Notes under the pieces: generated by a model | The model's input: only the letters and a program-made list of their open reading frames with translations | Told to the model about the DNA's origin: nothing | Databases searched by the model: none | Program-made: the position numbers and the translations under genes | Part shown: positions 39,291 to 49,000 of the stretch, piece after piece | Layout of the letters: the number at the start of each line of letters is the position of its first letter | How positions within the stretch are numbered: position 1 is the first letter of the stretch | Assembly: GCF_000372725.1 (NCBI RefSeq) | Contig: NW_005202113.1 | Coordinates: 389,125 to 453,124, forward strand | Reading direction: 5' to 3' | Source: Emiliania huxleyi CCMP1516 | Taxonomy: Eukaryota > Haptophyta > Isochrysidales > Noelaerhabdaceae | DNA: 64,000 nt

Positions 39291-41809
39291 GCAAGCGTTC
39301 GGTGCAGCGAACAGCGCTATATCGCGGCAAGAGCCGTAAGTCCATAGGAGCGAGAGGAGAGAGGGGGTGTGCCTCCGCCGTGTACAAACAAATCGGGAGA
39401 GGGAGGTCTGAGCTGTACCCTAGACCTCTGTGTACTTGTGCCTCCTATATACCTCTTTGTGGAGAGCTCGAGTGACACAGTGACAGTCTCTCATGGTCAT
39501 GCCCGCGGCTACAAATATCGTCCGTTACCGCGTGGAGCGTGGTCTCGAGGGCGTGGTGGCAGCCAGCTGGGCTGCCACACATCCCGAGTGTCGTACCCGA
39601 CCCTAGTGCCTAGAGGTAGAGACGGCCTCTTGATGATGATGTACTTGAACTCGCGCGTGTGTGTGCCTCCTTGTACCTTTGGTTTAACACTTTTCGGAGA
39701 GCTGCCTCTGAGCTCTGTGCACTGTGGCGGCCATGACTGTGGCAAAGTACCCGCTCGAGACGCAGGCTCTATTGTTGCAAACCTCCGCTTTCGCCTCTGG
39801 CTCTGCCGTGGGCGTGGCCCGTGCGCGTGCCGCGTGCGCCCGAGACGTATGTGTGTGTGTTTCCCTAGGTGTTTCCCAGTACGTGTGCAGTAAAAATCGA
39901 GTCTCTCTACGGCTTTACTAAAAAAAAATTGCTAGCTCAAAAAACCGGCACACCAATCTCCCTTCCTCTCTCTATCCTCTCTTGGAGCTCCAGAGTCCAC
40001 ACCCCCCTGCCCCGGGATCGCGTACAAGCTATGGCTACCGTAGGCCACACTAGCGTCGCTGGGGGTTCCCTGCCCTAGATGGGAAGCTGGCCGCTGATCC
40101 GAAGACCGACTGCACCAGGGCGCCTAGATATACTCGAGGTGAGCGAGGGTGAAGTTACGCCTTAAATGCCGGCCTCTCTACTGTGGACCTTACTCCGAGC
40201 TCGTTGGCTCCTCCTATTCCCCCACCCCCCCTCCCCCCCCACTCTCTCCGAGCAAGGGCGTGCGCTACGTCCCCAAGGGGGGGGGGACGTGGGGGGGAGG
40301 TGTGGCGCTTAGGTTGTGGCGTTTGGGTTGTTGTGGGGCACCCAAACGGTTTCGGTTTTCCTCCTTGGTGCCCCGAGTAGAGCGCGATCTCCCCTGGAGT
40401 CTGTCGCGCCCGTTCTGTCTAAGCTCGAGGTTCAACCTTCCAGTTGATCCTTATCGGACTGGTGAGGTCTGCCTAGCCGTCGTAGTGTAGTGCCTGGGGT
40501 GCGTCTGCGTCGGTGCTACACACACTCGGCAGGACGCTGCTCAAGGTCGTTGCTGCTGGTCGTCGCTGTTTGTCAAGGTGATAAATAGACTCTCACAGTG
40601 ACTTCTTTGTGTGGCCAAAAACATGTCCGAGATAAACCCGAACCCGGGCCTTTAGATCGGGGTCGAAGGTGCTACACACACTTGCCCCCTGGTGGTCTGG
40701 CACTCGGCGTTATTCCTACTGGGGTTAGGCTGTTTTTCTTTTATTTTCTGAATCTCGGGGGGGAGGGGGGAAGTGGGTTCCGGTGTTTTTTCTTTGCACT
40801 ATGCACATACGTAAAGTGCAAAGTGCAAAGTGCAAAGTCCAAAGACCAAAGTGCAAGTCGCCCTCGTGTTTTTCTTTTTATGCTTTGGCAGTAAAAAGAA
40901 CTGTGTGCGGCAGGCGCAGGCTCGGCCGATATCCAATACTTCGACTCACATCTTCGCTGCGGTGTGCCCGGGGAGGCGCGGCGGCGGGGTGGATTGAGAA
41001 GGCTCAGAGTGCAGAGAGACTGCAGGCGTGCAGAGGCGCGCGCTGCAGTTTCTCTGATCGGGCTGCTGGCGGTGTGAGCGCGGGGTGGCGTGGTGAGGCG
41101 TGAGGCAGGCTATTGTTGTGGAGTGCGGGCTGCATCGTCAGGCGTATGCGTGCACATGGTGCTGTATGCTGTGTGTGCAGGCTGGCAGTCTGTGCAGCAG
41201 AGAGCGGAAGCGCGCGCGCGGGCGCGCGCGTGCGGGCGTGCGTGCGCGCCTGCGCGGTGCCGGATCTGCGTCTCACTCGCGGCGCGTCCTGGTACAGCCG
41301 CTTATGAGATGCCAGGAGCAGTCTGCAGAGCCTGCACAGGGCGCAAAAAGGCGCAGGTGTGCTGGTGAGGTGTGCTGCGGCGCGCGCGTCGCGGCGTGAG
41401 TGGATATGCGGCTGCCTCTGGTGGTGCGAGGGGCGCGCAGCTGGTGCGGGCGGCGCGGGACGGCCATGGGGCGCCAGCACAGGGCAGACGCACATGGGCA
41501 CAGCTCTGAAAGGCGCTGCGCGTGTTTGCGTGCGCGCGGGGACGTACGCGCAGTTTTCACGCGGTGTGCCTGGAGAAGGGCATGAGAGGCGCCGGCCGCG
41601 CGTGTATTGGCGTGTGGGAGTTCGGAGTATGCCCGGAGGGCGTGATGGTGCCCGAAGGGCGGTCCTCCATGCGGAGGTGAACCTTTTCAAAAAGAAAAGG
41701 TCTCTACGGCTTTACTCTCTTCTGTCTCTCGAGTCTCGTGTCCATCCCTCTCTCCAAACGCGATCTGTTTTATTTATTATTTTATTCGTCTGTCCCCCTC
41801 CTCTGCCTC
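39291..41809. other. Long intergenic region; no gene supported
   Basis: About 2.5 kb without coding character. It holds the phrase TCTCTACGGCTTTACT at about 39902 and 41700, an AAAGTGC short tandem repeat (40817-40852), G-runs near 40280 and 40760, and GC/CG-alternating sequence near 41210-41250. Several long frames at 41.0-41.7 kb look like compositional shadows. A non-coding RNA cannot be excluded. Confidence 0.55.
40817..40852. repeat. Short tandem repeat (AAAGTGC family)
   Basis: About five units of 7-8 bp, some changed to AAAGTCC/AAAGACC. Confidence 0.7.
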
Positions 41810-43948
41810 TCACCCATCTGGAAACACTATTCGCCCCGAGACGAACCCGTTATCTGAATGGCCCTCGTGATCAGTCCCACTCCCACTCCGCCTCTGACGT
41901 CTGCTGGTCTGCACATCTGCGCCGACAGCGGTGGCGTTATCGGCCGTGCTGCGCCTCCGTCGTCCGCCCGCAGCCATCAGACCGAGCACAACCCTCTCCT
42001 CCGGCGCGGGCGTCCGCACCAGAGTCAACGGCGACGCAGCAGGAGCCGCGGGCGGCGCGGGCGGCGGCGCGGGGGGCTCGGAGCAGCGCTGCGGCTTGGC
42101 CCACCTCGCTGTGGCCACTGCCCGGCGGCCGCCTTCGACCGCAGGGGCGGCGGCGCGGAGAGGTGCGGCTGCGGCGCCAGCCGCGTGCGCGGCGCCAGCC
42201 GCGGCGGGCGTGGCGCCCGAAGCGGCGGCGCCGCCGCTCTCGAACAAGAGCTGGTTGAGGTCGAGCGTGGGCGGCAGCCATGGGATGGACAGGGGCGCGG
42301 GCACGCGATTGCTGCCTCGCCACGCCGCCCACTCATCGGGCGGGAGGCCGACCTGAGCAGCTTGATGAATTCGTTAGGTCGTTCATTACTTCGTCCGTTC
42401 GTGGCGAGAGGCGGACCTGCTTGCAGAAATGAACATCGGAGGCGGTGGTCACCGCGCCTGGGCGGGGGGGGGAAGTGGGGAGTGGGGAGTGGGGAGTGGG
42501 GAGGGGGGAGTGGGGAGTGGGGAGGGGAGGCGGGGCGAGGGTGCAAGGAGGGCGCGGGAAGTGGACGGGTGCGGCGAGGTGCGGCGAGCGGCGAGCAAGG
42601 GGCGCCGAGAGTGGGCGTCACGCCGAGCGCCGCGCACAGCGCCAGCCGCGGCTTGATGCGTCGCTCGAGCGACGCGGCGAGGTGGCGTGGCCGGAGGGTC
42701 GGGTCGGGAGGTGACAGCACGCCCGCCTGTGAGGAGGGTCCGAGAAGGTTCAGGGGAGGGGTGCTGCAGAGGCTTCGGGGGGTGTGGGGGGTGGGGGGGG
42801 GGGGGGGGGCACCCCTCGGCGAGGGCGAGGGCGGTGGGACGGAGGTTGGCCTCCAGGGAGAGGGTGAGCACCGCGGGGTACTGCGTTAGGAGCGGTCCGA
42901 GGGGCGCCATGCCGAGCGAGCGCAGGAAGTCCCACTTTGGCGCCAGGCTGGACTGCGTCGAGAGGGACAGCAGCGACGGCTGCGAGGAGAGGACGCGGCC
43001 GAACTCCTCGACGCCCTCCCGCTGCAGAAAGGACACCGTCGGCTTGAGGTTCGCCTCGAGCGACAAGTCGAGCGTGATGGCGTGCGAGCGGACAACGCGC
43101 CCGACGTCGACGCCGAGCGAACGGAGGTAGTCCGCCGTCGGCCTCAGGTTCGCCTCGACCGAGACGCTGAGCAGCTGCGGGTAGCGGACGAGCGCCGCTA
43201 CGGCGGCCGCCTCCCCCGCCTCGGAAGCGAGGAAGGCGTGCGAGGCGGCGAGGCGCGCGGGCTCGAGACCAACCACGGGAGGGAAGGACGCAACCAGTCG
43301 CCCCAGCGCCGCGGCGTCGAGGCCGAGAGTCCGGCCGAGCCAAGAGAGCGAACGGCGCGCGCCGTCGCCCGAGGCGAGCTGCCGCGCCGGCGACCAGCGA
43401 GAGACTCTGTCGACCGCGCGCTGGTCGAGCCCCATCTCGCGCAGCGTCTCGAGCACGGGGGAGGAGGCCTCGGCGCGCCAGAGCAGCGCCTGCGGCTGCC
43501 GTGCCACGAACTCTGCCGCCGACCGGTTGGCGGCGCACACAAAGGGCTCGAGGTAGTCGAGCGCAGCGCGCAGCTTCACGTCGTCGAGCGTCAGCAGCAG
43601 CGGCTCCGCCGCGATCAGCTGCGCGGCGGGAGGGAGCCCCTTTGTGTCTCGCAGCGCGGCGAGCAGCGCGGCCGGCGAATGCGACAGCAGCGGCGGTAGC
43701 GCACGCGGCTGCCTCGCCAGCAGCTTTGCGAGGCGGTCGGGAGCAAGGCCCGCCGCGTCAAGCTCGGAGATGGACTGCTCAAGCGCCGCTGCCGATGCCG
43801 ACATGCCGCCTGGTGCCTTGGCTGCGCGCTCGGCCAGCCGTCTCAAGGCCGCACCTCGCACGCCGATGCGAACGAGCACAGAGCGCACGTCGGCCGCGGC
43901 TGTGAGTGCTGACGCTGCGACGAGCACGGCAGCCGCGAGGAAACACAT
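41810..43948 (-). CDS. mTERF-family protein (organelle nucleic-acid-binding)
   Basis: Exon 1 runs from the ATG at 43948 to about 42815; exon 2 from 42726 to about 42640; exon 3 from 42352 to a stop at 41810. The leader MCFLAAAVLVAASALTAAA is signal-like, which would suit plastid import across extra membranes. At least seven mTERF helical repeats are visible, with the typical L..P.LL and YL..LGV phrases (PTADYLRSLGVDVGRVVRSH, FGRVLSSQPSLLSLS, PLLTQYPAVLTLSLEANLRP). Exon 2 supplies LAASLERRIKPRLALCAALG, the usual C-terminal mTERF signature, and exon 3 VGLPPDEWAAW. The donors of both introns are not settled: the first lies beside a C-run, the second is probably GTGACG near 42650. Such proteins act in organelle transcription or RNA processing. 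Confidence 0.8.
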
Positions 43949-44130
43949 ACTCTCGCTACACCTTCACTGCCACGTCCGTGCCGTGCCAGCCTGCCAGACA
44001 CTTTGCGAGAATCGTCTGAGATTCCTCTGGCGGCAGCGGCAGTTGGCTGTGGCCGAGCAAGGCGCGACACACACGCGCTTCGCCCGAGGGGCGGCCGATT
44101 TCTTTTTTGGTGTTTTGCCAAAGAGAGCCA

Positions 44131-44182
44131 GTCCATGCCCAGTGTTGTGCGAGGGAGTTTGGTTGTAAAATTCTTTTTTGGC
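44131..44182 (+). repeat. Dispersed element, plus-strand copy
   Basis: TGCCCAGTGTTGTGCGAGGG, then GGTTGTAAAATTCTTTTTT. Shares about 40 nt with 26009-26066 (inverted). Confidence 0.8.
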
Positions 44183-44258
44183 AGTTCTCGCATCACCTAA
44201 CGAGCAAAATTCCTCCCAGACCCGTTCGTTGTACGTCGAAGTTCCCTGCAGGTTCCGT

Positions 44259-44708
44259 CTTGGCCTGTCCGAGGGTTTCCTCTCGCACCCTACCTGGTTT
44301 CCTTTCCGTGTTTCCTGCTCGTTTCCCTACAACACCCTCTAGTTTCCTCGGGAAACCCCGGGGAAACTCCGTGGAATTCGTCATTTTGGGGGGGCTCTGA
44401 GCCGTGTCTGAGGCTGTTTTGGGGCCAAAATCGGCAAAATACCGGGTATTTTGCGGGTATACCTGGAAAACCCCGGTATACCTGGAAAATACCTGGGTAT
44501 CGTGCCGATTTCCTCAATTTTGCCCCAGATTTTGCCCCAGACCAGCTCTCAGACTCAGGGAAACTCGCGAGTTTCCCGAGGGAAACTCGAGAGAAACAGA
44601 ATGGAGCACCAAACACCCTCTGGTTTCCCTGGAAACTTCCGGAAACGCAAAGTGCTGGGGACCCTCTGGTTTCCCTCTGGGTTGCCGGAAACCCTCGGAC
44701 AGGCCAAG
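44259..44708. repeat. Foldback element with 22-bp perfect inverted ends
   Basis: 44259-44280 and 44687-44708 are perfect inverted copies (start CTTGGCCTGTCCGAGG). The interior has many GGTTTCC/GGAAACC pairs and repeated GGGTATACCTGG, so the whole 450 bp can fold. It may be a MITE-like or satellite-derived element. Confidence 0.72.
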
Positions 44709-44818
44709 TTCCGTCCCTTGGTGGGATGAAAGCAGAAAGAAAGGGGGGTCCGCCGCACAAGCCGGCTCCGCCGCTCACGGGGTTTTGCCCTCTCCTGAGT
44801 TACCCTAGCCGTCCCAAC

Positions 44819-46269
44819 CTACCGGAGGGGCGGCGGGTCGTCGTCGCCGTCGAGCGCGGGCACGTCGTCCTCGACGACGTCGAAGCTGCACTCGAAGGCG
44901 AGGTCCACCCCGGTCACCGACGTCGAGAGCACGTGCACCGCGAGGCGGTACGTCCCCGCCTTGTCCGGCGCCGTGAAGCCGCACTCCTGCGACGGCTCGA
45001 CCGTCTGCGCGTTCAGGTCTTTGACGACCATCGGCTGCGCCGAGAGCAACGAGTTCGGCGTCTTTGGCTCGTCCTTGAGCCCCTCGACGTACAGCCTACA
45101 GCGAGACGGCTCCGGCACGGCTCCGGACTAGGCTCTCCGAGCAGGCGGCGGGCGCGGCCTACGTCGGCGTTGCCAATACGCCTCGTAGATGCCGTCTTGA
45201 CTGCTGGCCGGCGGCGGCTCGTCGCCGTCGATGCCAGCATGGTGCCGCAGCAGCGCAACCTTGACACGGAGCTGAGGCGCGCGGGGCGGAGCGGCGTGAG
45301 CGGCGGGAGGCGGCGGGCGTACAGGCGCCGCAAGCAGGGGGAGGAACGGGTGGAGGCGGCAGGGCGGCGGCAGAGGCGGCGGCGGATGGAGGGGCAGCGG
45401 AGCGCGAGGGGCCGGGACAAACCTGCGCTCCCGCCATCACCTCCTTGGGCTCGCAAAACGCCTCGAGGCGCAGCTTTGGGCGGCGGAGGCCCTCATTCTT
45501 GAGGATCTTCGCCATCAGCACCTGCGCCTCGAGCTCGTCGGGCGACCTACAGGAAGGTTCCAGGAAGGTTCCAGGAAGAGCTCCTCTCCACATCCACCGC
45601 GAGCGCGTCGTGCTGCCAGAGCTGGTTCGCGATGAGCGCCGAGGTGCGCGCGACCGCGAGGATGGCGTGCACCCACCGGTACTGCGGCAGGTACATCTGC
45701 GCCTATCGCAGACAGCATCCGAGAAGCTTTAGCGGCGGCACGAGGCGGGGGTTGCAGCGCGCGGCAGCAGCATCCGGCGCCTGCACGAGCAGTTTGGTCG
45801 CCAGCTGCACCGCGACCGAGGCGTGCTGCGCGGTCGGACCGTCCAGATCCGCGTCCTTCTCCTTCAGCGCCGCCCGCTGCCGGTTGATCTGCCACAGCAT
45901 CGCGATGGCGTGGTTGCGCGCGGCGCCGCTCGCTTTGTCCACCCAGTCCATGTCAACCTTCTCCGCACGCATCGCCTCCTCCAGCTCGCTGATCTTGGAA
46001 GGCACGTCCGCAGGGATGATCCGGCACATGCACGGCGCGGTCGCCAGCGCGAGCAGCACTTCGTTGACCGGGATCGTCCTGTTCGGGTCCTCTGGAAGCG
46101 GCTTGAGCGCCTCGCTCATGTGAGTCACGTCCTCCATCGCCTTCTTCATATGGTCCTCCGAGGGCATCTTCATGCCCGGCGGGAGGTGCTGGGCCATCTG
46201 CGAGAGGTCCATCCTGAGTCGACTGGGACAGCGAGCTCGTCTCGGAATGGCTGCGACAAAAGAATCCAT
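44819..46269 (-). CDS. SEC63-domain protein (ER translocation), J domain not present
   Basis: Exons 46269-45742, 45696-about 45605, 45546-45423, 45271-45174, 45095-44819 (about 372 residues). The spliced sequence follows the Sec63/Brl domain: helical start (NEVLLALATAPCMCRIIP, LATKLLVQAPDAA), then LEAQVLMAKILKN, the strand block LRLEAFCEPKEVMAG..LRVKVALLRH, IYEAYWLYVEGLKDEPKTPN with NSLL, and CGFTAPDKAGTYRLAVHVLS, then an acidic tail (VEDDVPALDGDDD). In Sec63 this domain faces the cytosol and works with the Sec61 channel. The usual N-terminal membrane spans and J domain are missing: upstream of 46269 is a T/C-rich tract without coding sequence. Either distant exons were missed or this is a domain-only paralogue. 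Intron 1 is 45 nt. Confidence 0.78.
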
Positions 46270-47016
46270 GCACCTTCTTCCCTTGGGTTGTCCGTTTTCT
46301 TTCTTTCTTTCTTTTCTTTCTTTCTTTTTTTATTGAGAAGGAAATACCTCCTTGCACCTTCTATAGCCTCATCTCACATCTGGCCGGGTGTGGCAAGGTT
46401 GAGTTTCTGTGACTGTGTTTCTATGGGCGTACACCGTTAGTTTATTCCAGCCTGCGCCGTCATCTTCCCTACTCCTGTGGCCCGCCCGCGTCCACTCACA
46501 CCGCGCTGGTGACTGTCGCTGTGGTGTCCTGTCCGAACTGGAACCTTCGATACACACAAATTGTATCATACATACATTTAAACATACGGACTAAGGTAAG
46601 GTCACCGTCATCTACAAGGTGTGGAACGAGGCGAAGAACAGAGATGTCTCTGGGCGAGATGGTCGCTTTGCTGACTGCTCTCGTCAGTGAGCCGGCAGCG
46701 GCAGCGGCAGCGGCGGCAGCCGTGGATTGAGGCCGATCTTGGCAGTAGCTTCGAGTCTGGGCTTCCTCGGCGGGATGAGGGATCCCGATGGCGGCATCGC
46801 TCGACAAACCACATGACATTGAGAACCATCTTTGCGCGCATCACCATCACCATCAGCCATCACGTTTTCACGTTCCTCGAGTCACGTTCCACGACCCGGG
46901 ATGCGGGCTCCGGGGTGGTTTTGCGAGTAGATCATTCTCGTCCGTAAAGCCGTAGGCGTAGCGGGTTGTGGCGTCGAAGAGTAAGGGGGGAGCGAAACAC
47001 CGGAGCTAAGTGTGTG
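46270..47016. other. Intergenic; T/C-rich tract near 46300; no gene seen
   Basis: TTTC-repeat tract at 46299-46333 directly upstream of the SEC63-domain gene; nothing else supported up to the transposon. Confidence 0.5.
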
Positions 47017-47024
47017 TGTACGGA
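47017..47024. repeat. Target-site duplication TGTACGGA, left
   Basis: Identical to 48864-48871; they flank the 47025-48863 element. Confidence 0.9.
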
Positions 47025-48151
47025 TAGGGCTGTCAAACGTTAAGAGCTGAACAGTGTTGCTAGTGTTAACAGTAACAACAGAACAACAGTGTGGGGCTCC
47101 CCAACAACAGTAGCTAACGTTAGGCCGGCTGAACAACAATACCAACGAGAGCTAGGGAGCGCGAACAACACTTGCGCCTGCCCCAGCCACTAGCAGATAG
47201 CAGATACAGCCCACAGGCCACAGGCCACAGCTCAAAATTTGCTTCGGCTCGCTGCGCTCGCGTGGCTCCGGCGGACGGAACGCCGCCACATCGTACCCGC
47301 TCAGAGACCCGAGATCATAGTCTGAGGTTATCCTAAAAGTTCGGCCGATTTGGGTCAAAACGCTAAAAGCACGGCTAGCCGTAGATTTGGGGCAAAACGA
47401 CAAAAGTGGGCCCGCCCGGGGCAAAATGGTAAAAGTCGCGCCGCCGCAGGCGCGCGAAAATTTTGGACATTATACTCTCCGGCGAATGCCACTAGCCCCC
47501 CCAAGCCGGCAGATGGTACCTCGGCAGCTGCAACCAAGCCAGCGGGTGAAGTGTTGTGGGAGGATGCGTCCTTATGTGTCACAAACTTGTAGCGCTACAT
47601 GTTTGGACACACACCGGCGGGCGCTTTCGAGGGGCGAGCGGCAGCATTTTTTTAGCCATAGTGTGCGGGAACTACTTTGCCGTTGCGGGACGATAGGGAT
47701 AGCTAGTACTTGCTGCACCCGCGGCGCGCAGCGCCGAAGAAATTTTTGAAACATGCTAAAAGTTGGGCGCTCCGAGACGACCAAAGTGGTAAAAGTCGCA
47801 CTCTCCCCTGACCCAATCAAAAGCGTAAAAGCACCCGAGGCTCCAGCAGAAACCTAACCCTCAGACTATGCCCGAGATGATCTCCGATGGCTCCCGGTAA
47901 CCGTCTACGAGGGGCGGGCGTGGAGCAAGTGGGTCCGCCCTTGCACGAGAGCACGACGGTGGTACGAGAAACCCCAACCTAGAGCACTCGAGCTGTGATG
48001 CGGCTCAGTCCACGATCACGAGCTGATCGTCCTCGGCCACGAGTTCACAATGAAGTGCACAATGAACTCGGCGATCCTCTGCACGTTGCGCAGAAAGGCT
48101 GTGCGGTCCACGCGGCGGCAAACAATGTAATCTCTGATGCTCTGCACATGC

Positions 48152-48645
48152 TCATTCGTCAATGCCCTCCTCACACTCGGCAATTGCCGCATCTGCAGCC
48201 CCCTGCTCCATATCCCGATACTTCTTGAGTGCTCGGTTTAGCGGCGCCTTGCCGCCGCACTTCTCGTACAGCTCCTCGAGCTCGACCCAGCGTGTGTCGG
48301 TGAAGCCTGTGTCGTGCTGGTCCTCTTTGAAAGTGCCGCGCGTGAGGTAACAAATTGTCTTGTCGGCAGCAGCCAGCTTATTGCGCCGCTTCTTTGCAAT
48401 GAGCTGCTCGGGATCACAGCAGCCGAGCAGCGCGGCATGCCGAGCACCGCCTCAATCTTGTAGCAGAATGTCGGCGCGACTGCGTCGTCCGCACCGCCGT
48501 CTGCAAGCCGCGCGCGGCGCTGCGCCGCAGCCACCTTCTGGCACGCGTAGCGGCAACAGATGGTGCGGTGTGCGTACTTGAGCACCCGGTGCGCACCGCA
48601 GTTGGCGCAGGAGCCCCTTGGGCGGGAGTAGGGCGTGCGCGGCAT
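48152..48645 (-). pseudogene. Zinc-ribbon-like frame inside the transposon, frameshifted
   Basis: First half: MPRTPYSRPRGSCANCGAHR, then CCRYACQK (a CxxC..CxxxC zinc-ribbon look). The second half continues one base out of frame: DPEQLIAKKRRNKLAAADKT, then RWVELEELYEKCGGKAPLNR, ending EEGIDE. The change lies near 48425. It could be a captured host gene fragment or a decayed transposase end; I cannot tell. Confidence 0.5.
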
Positions 48646-48659
48646 GTGTGGCGCGGCGC

Positions 48660-48711
48660 GGGTAAAACCCGGGTATACCTGAAACGTTTCGGGTATACCC
48701 GGGTTTTACCC
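48660..48711. repeat. 52-bp perfect hairpin near the right end of the transposon
   Basis: GGGTAAAACCCGGGTATACC at 48660-48679 is exactly complementary to 48692-48711; the 12-nt loop contains GAAACGTTTC, itself palindromic. Confidence 0.92.
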
Positions 48712-48863
48712 GGGGTGCTCAACGTTAACAACAGGAGCGGCGCTTGAACAACAGTAACAATAACAGAAGCGGGGCCCGGCCAACAATAAACAACGTTGGT
48801 GATTTCAGCCAACAGCAACACTAGCGCAACTGTTAGGCCCCAAATTAACGTTTGACAGCCCTA

Positions 48864-48871
48864 TGTACGGA
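48864..48871. repeat. Target-site duplication TGTACGGA, right
   Basis: Pairs with 47017-47024. Confidence 0.9.
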
Positions 48872-49000
48872 ACCTGTGCATCGTCAAAGCGCCTGGATTT
48901 TTATTCGTGTCGTAAGGGGCGTTACCTGATACCTCGTGTCGTAGGCGCGTCTCCACGTTACCTTCTTTCTACGGAGGACCCCAGTGCAGTCACTGTGTGA

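Larger units (their letters stand above)
43949..44818. other. Intergenic; dispersed element and foldback
   Basis: Holds the 44131-44182 element and a foldback region rich in GTTTCC/GGAAAC. Confidence 0.6.
47025..48863. mobile_element. hAT-type DNA transposon, probably non-autonomous (1,839 bp)
   Basis: Perfect 19-bp terminal inverted repeats (TAGGGCTGTCAAACGTTAA at 47025-47043, complement at 48845-48863) flanked by an 8-bp target-site duplication. An 8-bp duplication with ends starting TAGGG is the hallmark of the hAT superfamily. Subterminal regions carry repeated AACAACAGT and AACGTT boxes on both sides. The interior has paired phrases (GGTAAAAGTCG at about 47429 and 47789). No hAT transposase is visible; the only notable coding sequence is a short zinc-ribbon-like frame at 48152-48645. 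The perfect ends suggest recent activity, with transposase probably supplied from elsewhere. Confidence 0.92.

Noticed and set aside
41004..41690. 228-codon minus-strand frame
   Set aside because: Arg/His/Pro-rich compositional frame in alternating GC sequence, no domain, no splice context.
42449..42812. Pro-rich C-terminus of mTERF read straight through
   Set aside because: The mTERF signature SLERRIKPRLALCAALG is in another frame within this stretch, so an intron was placed instead.
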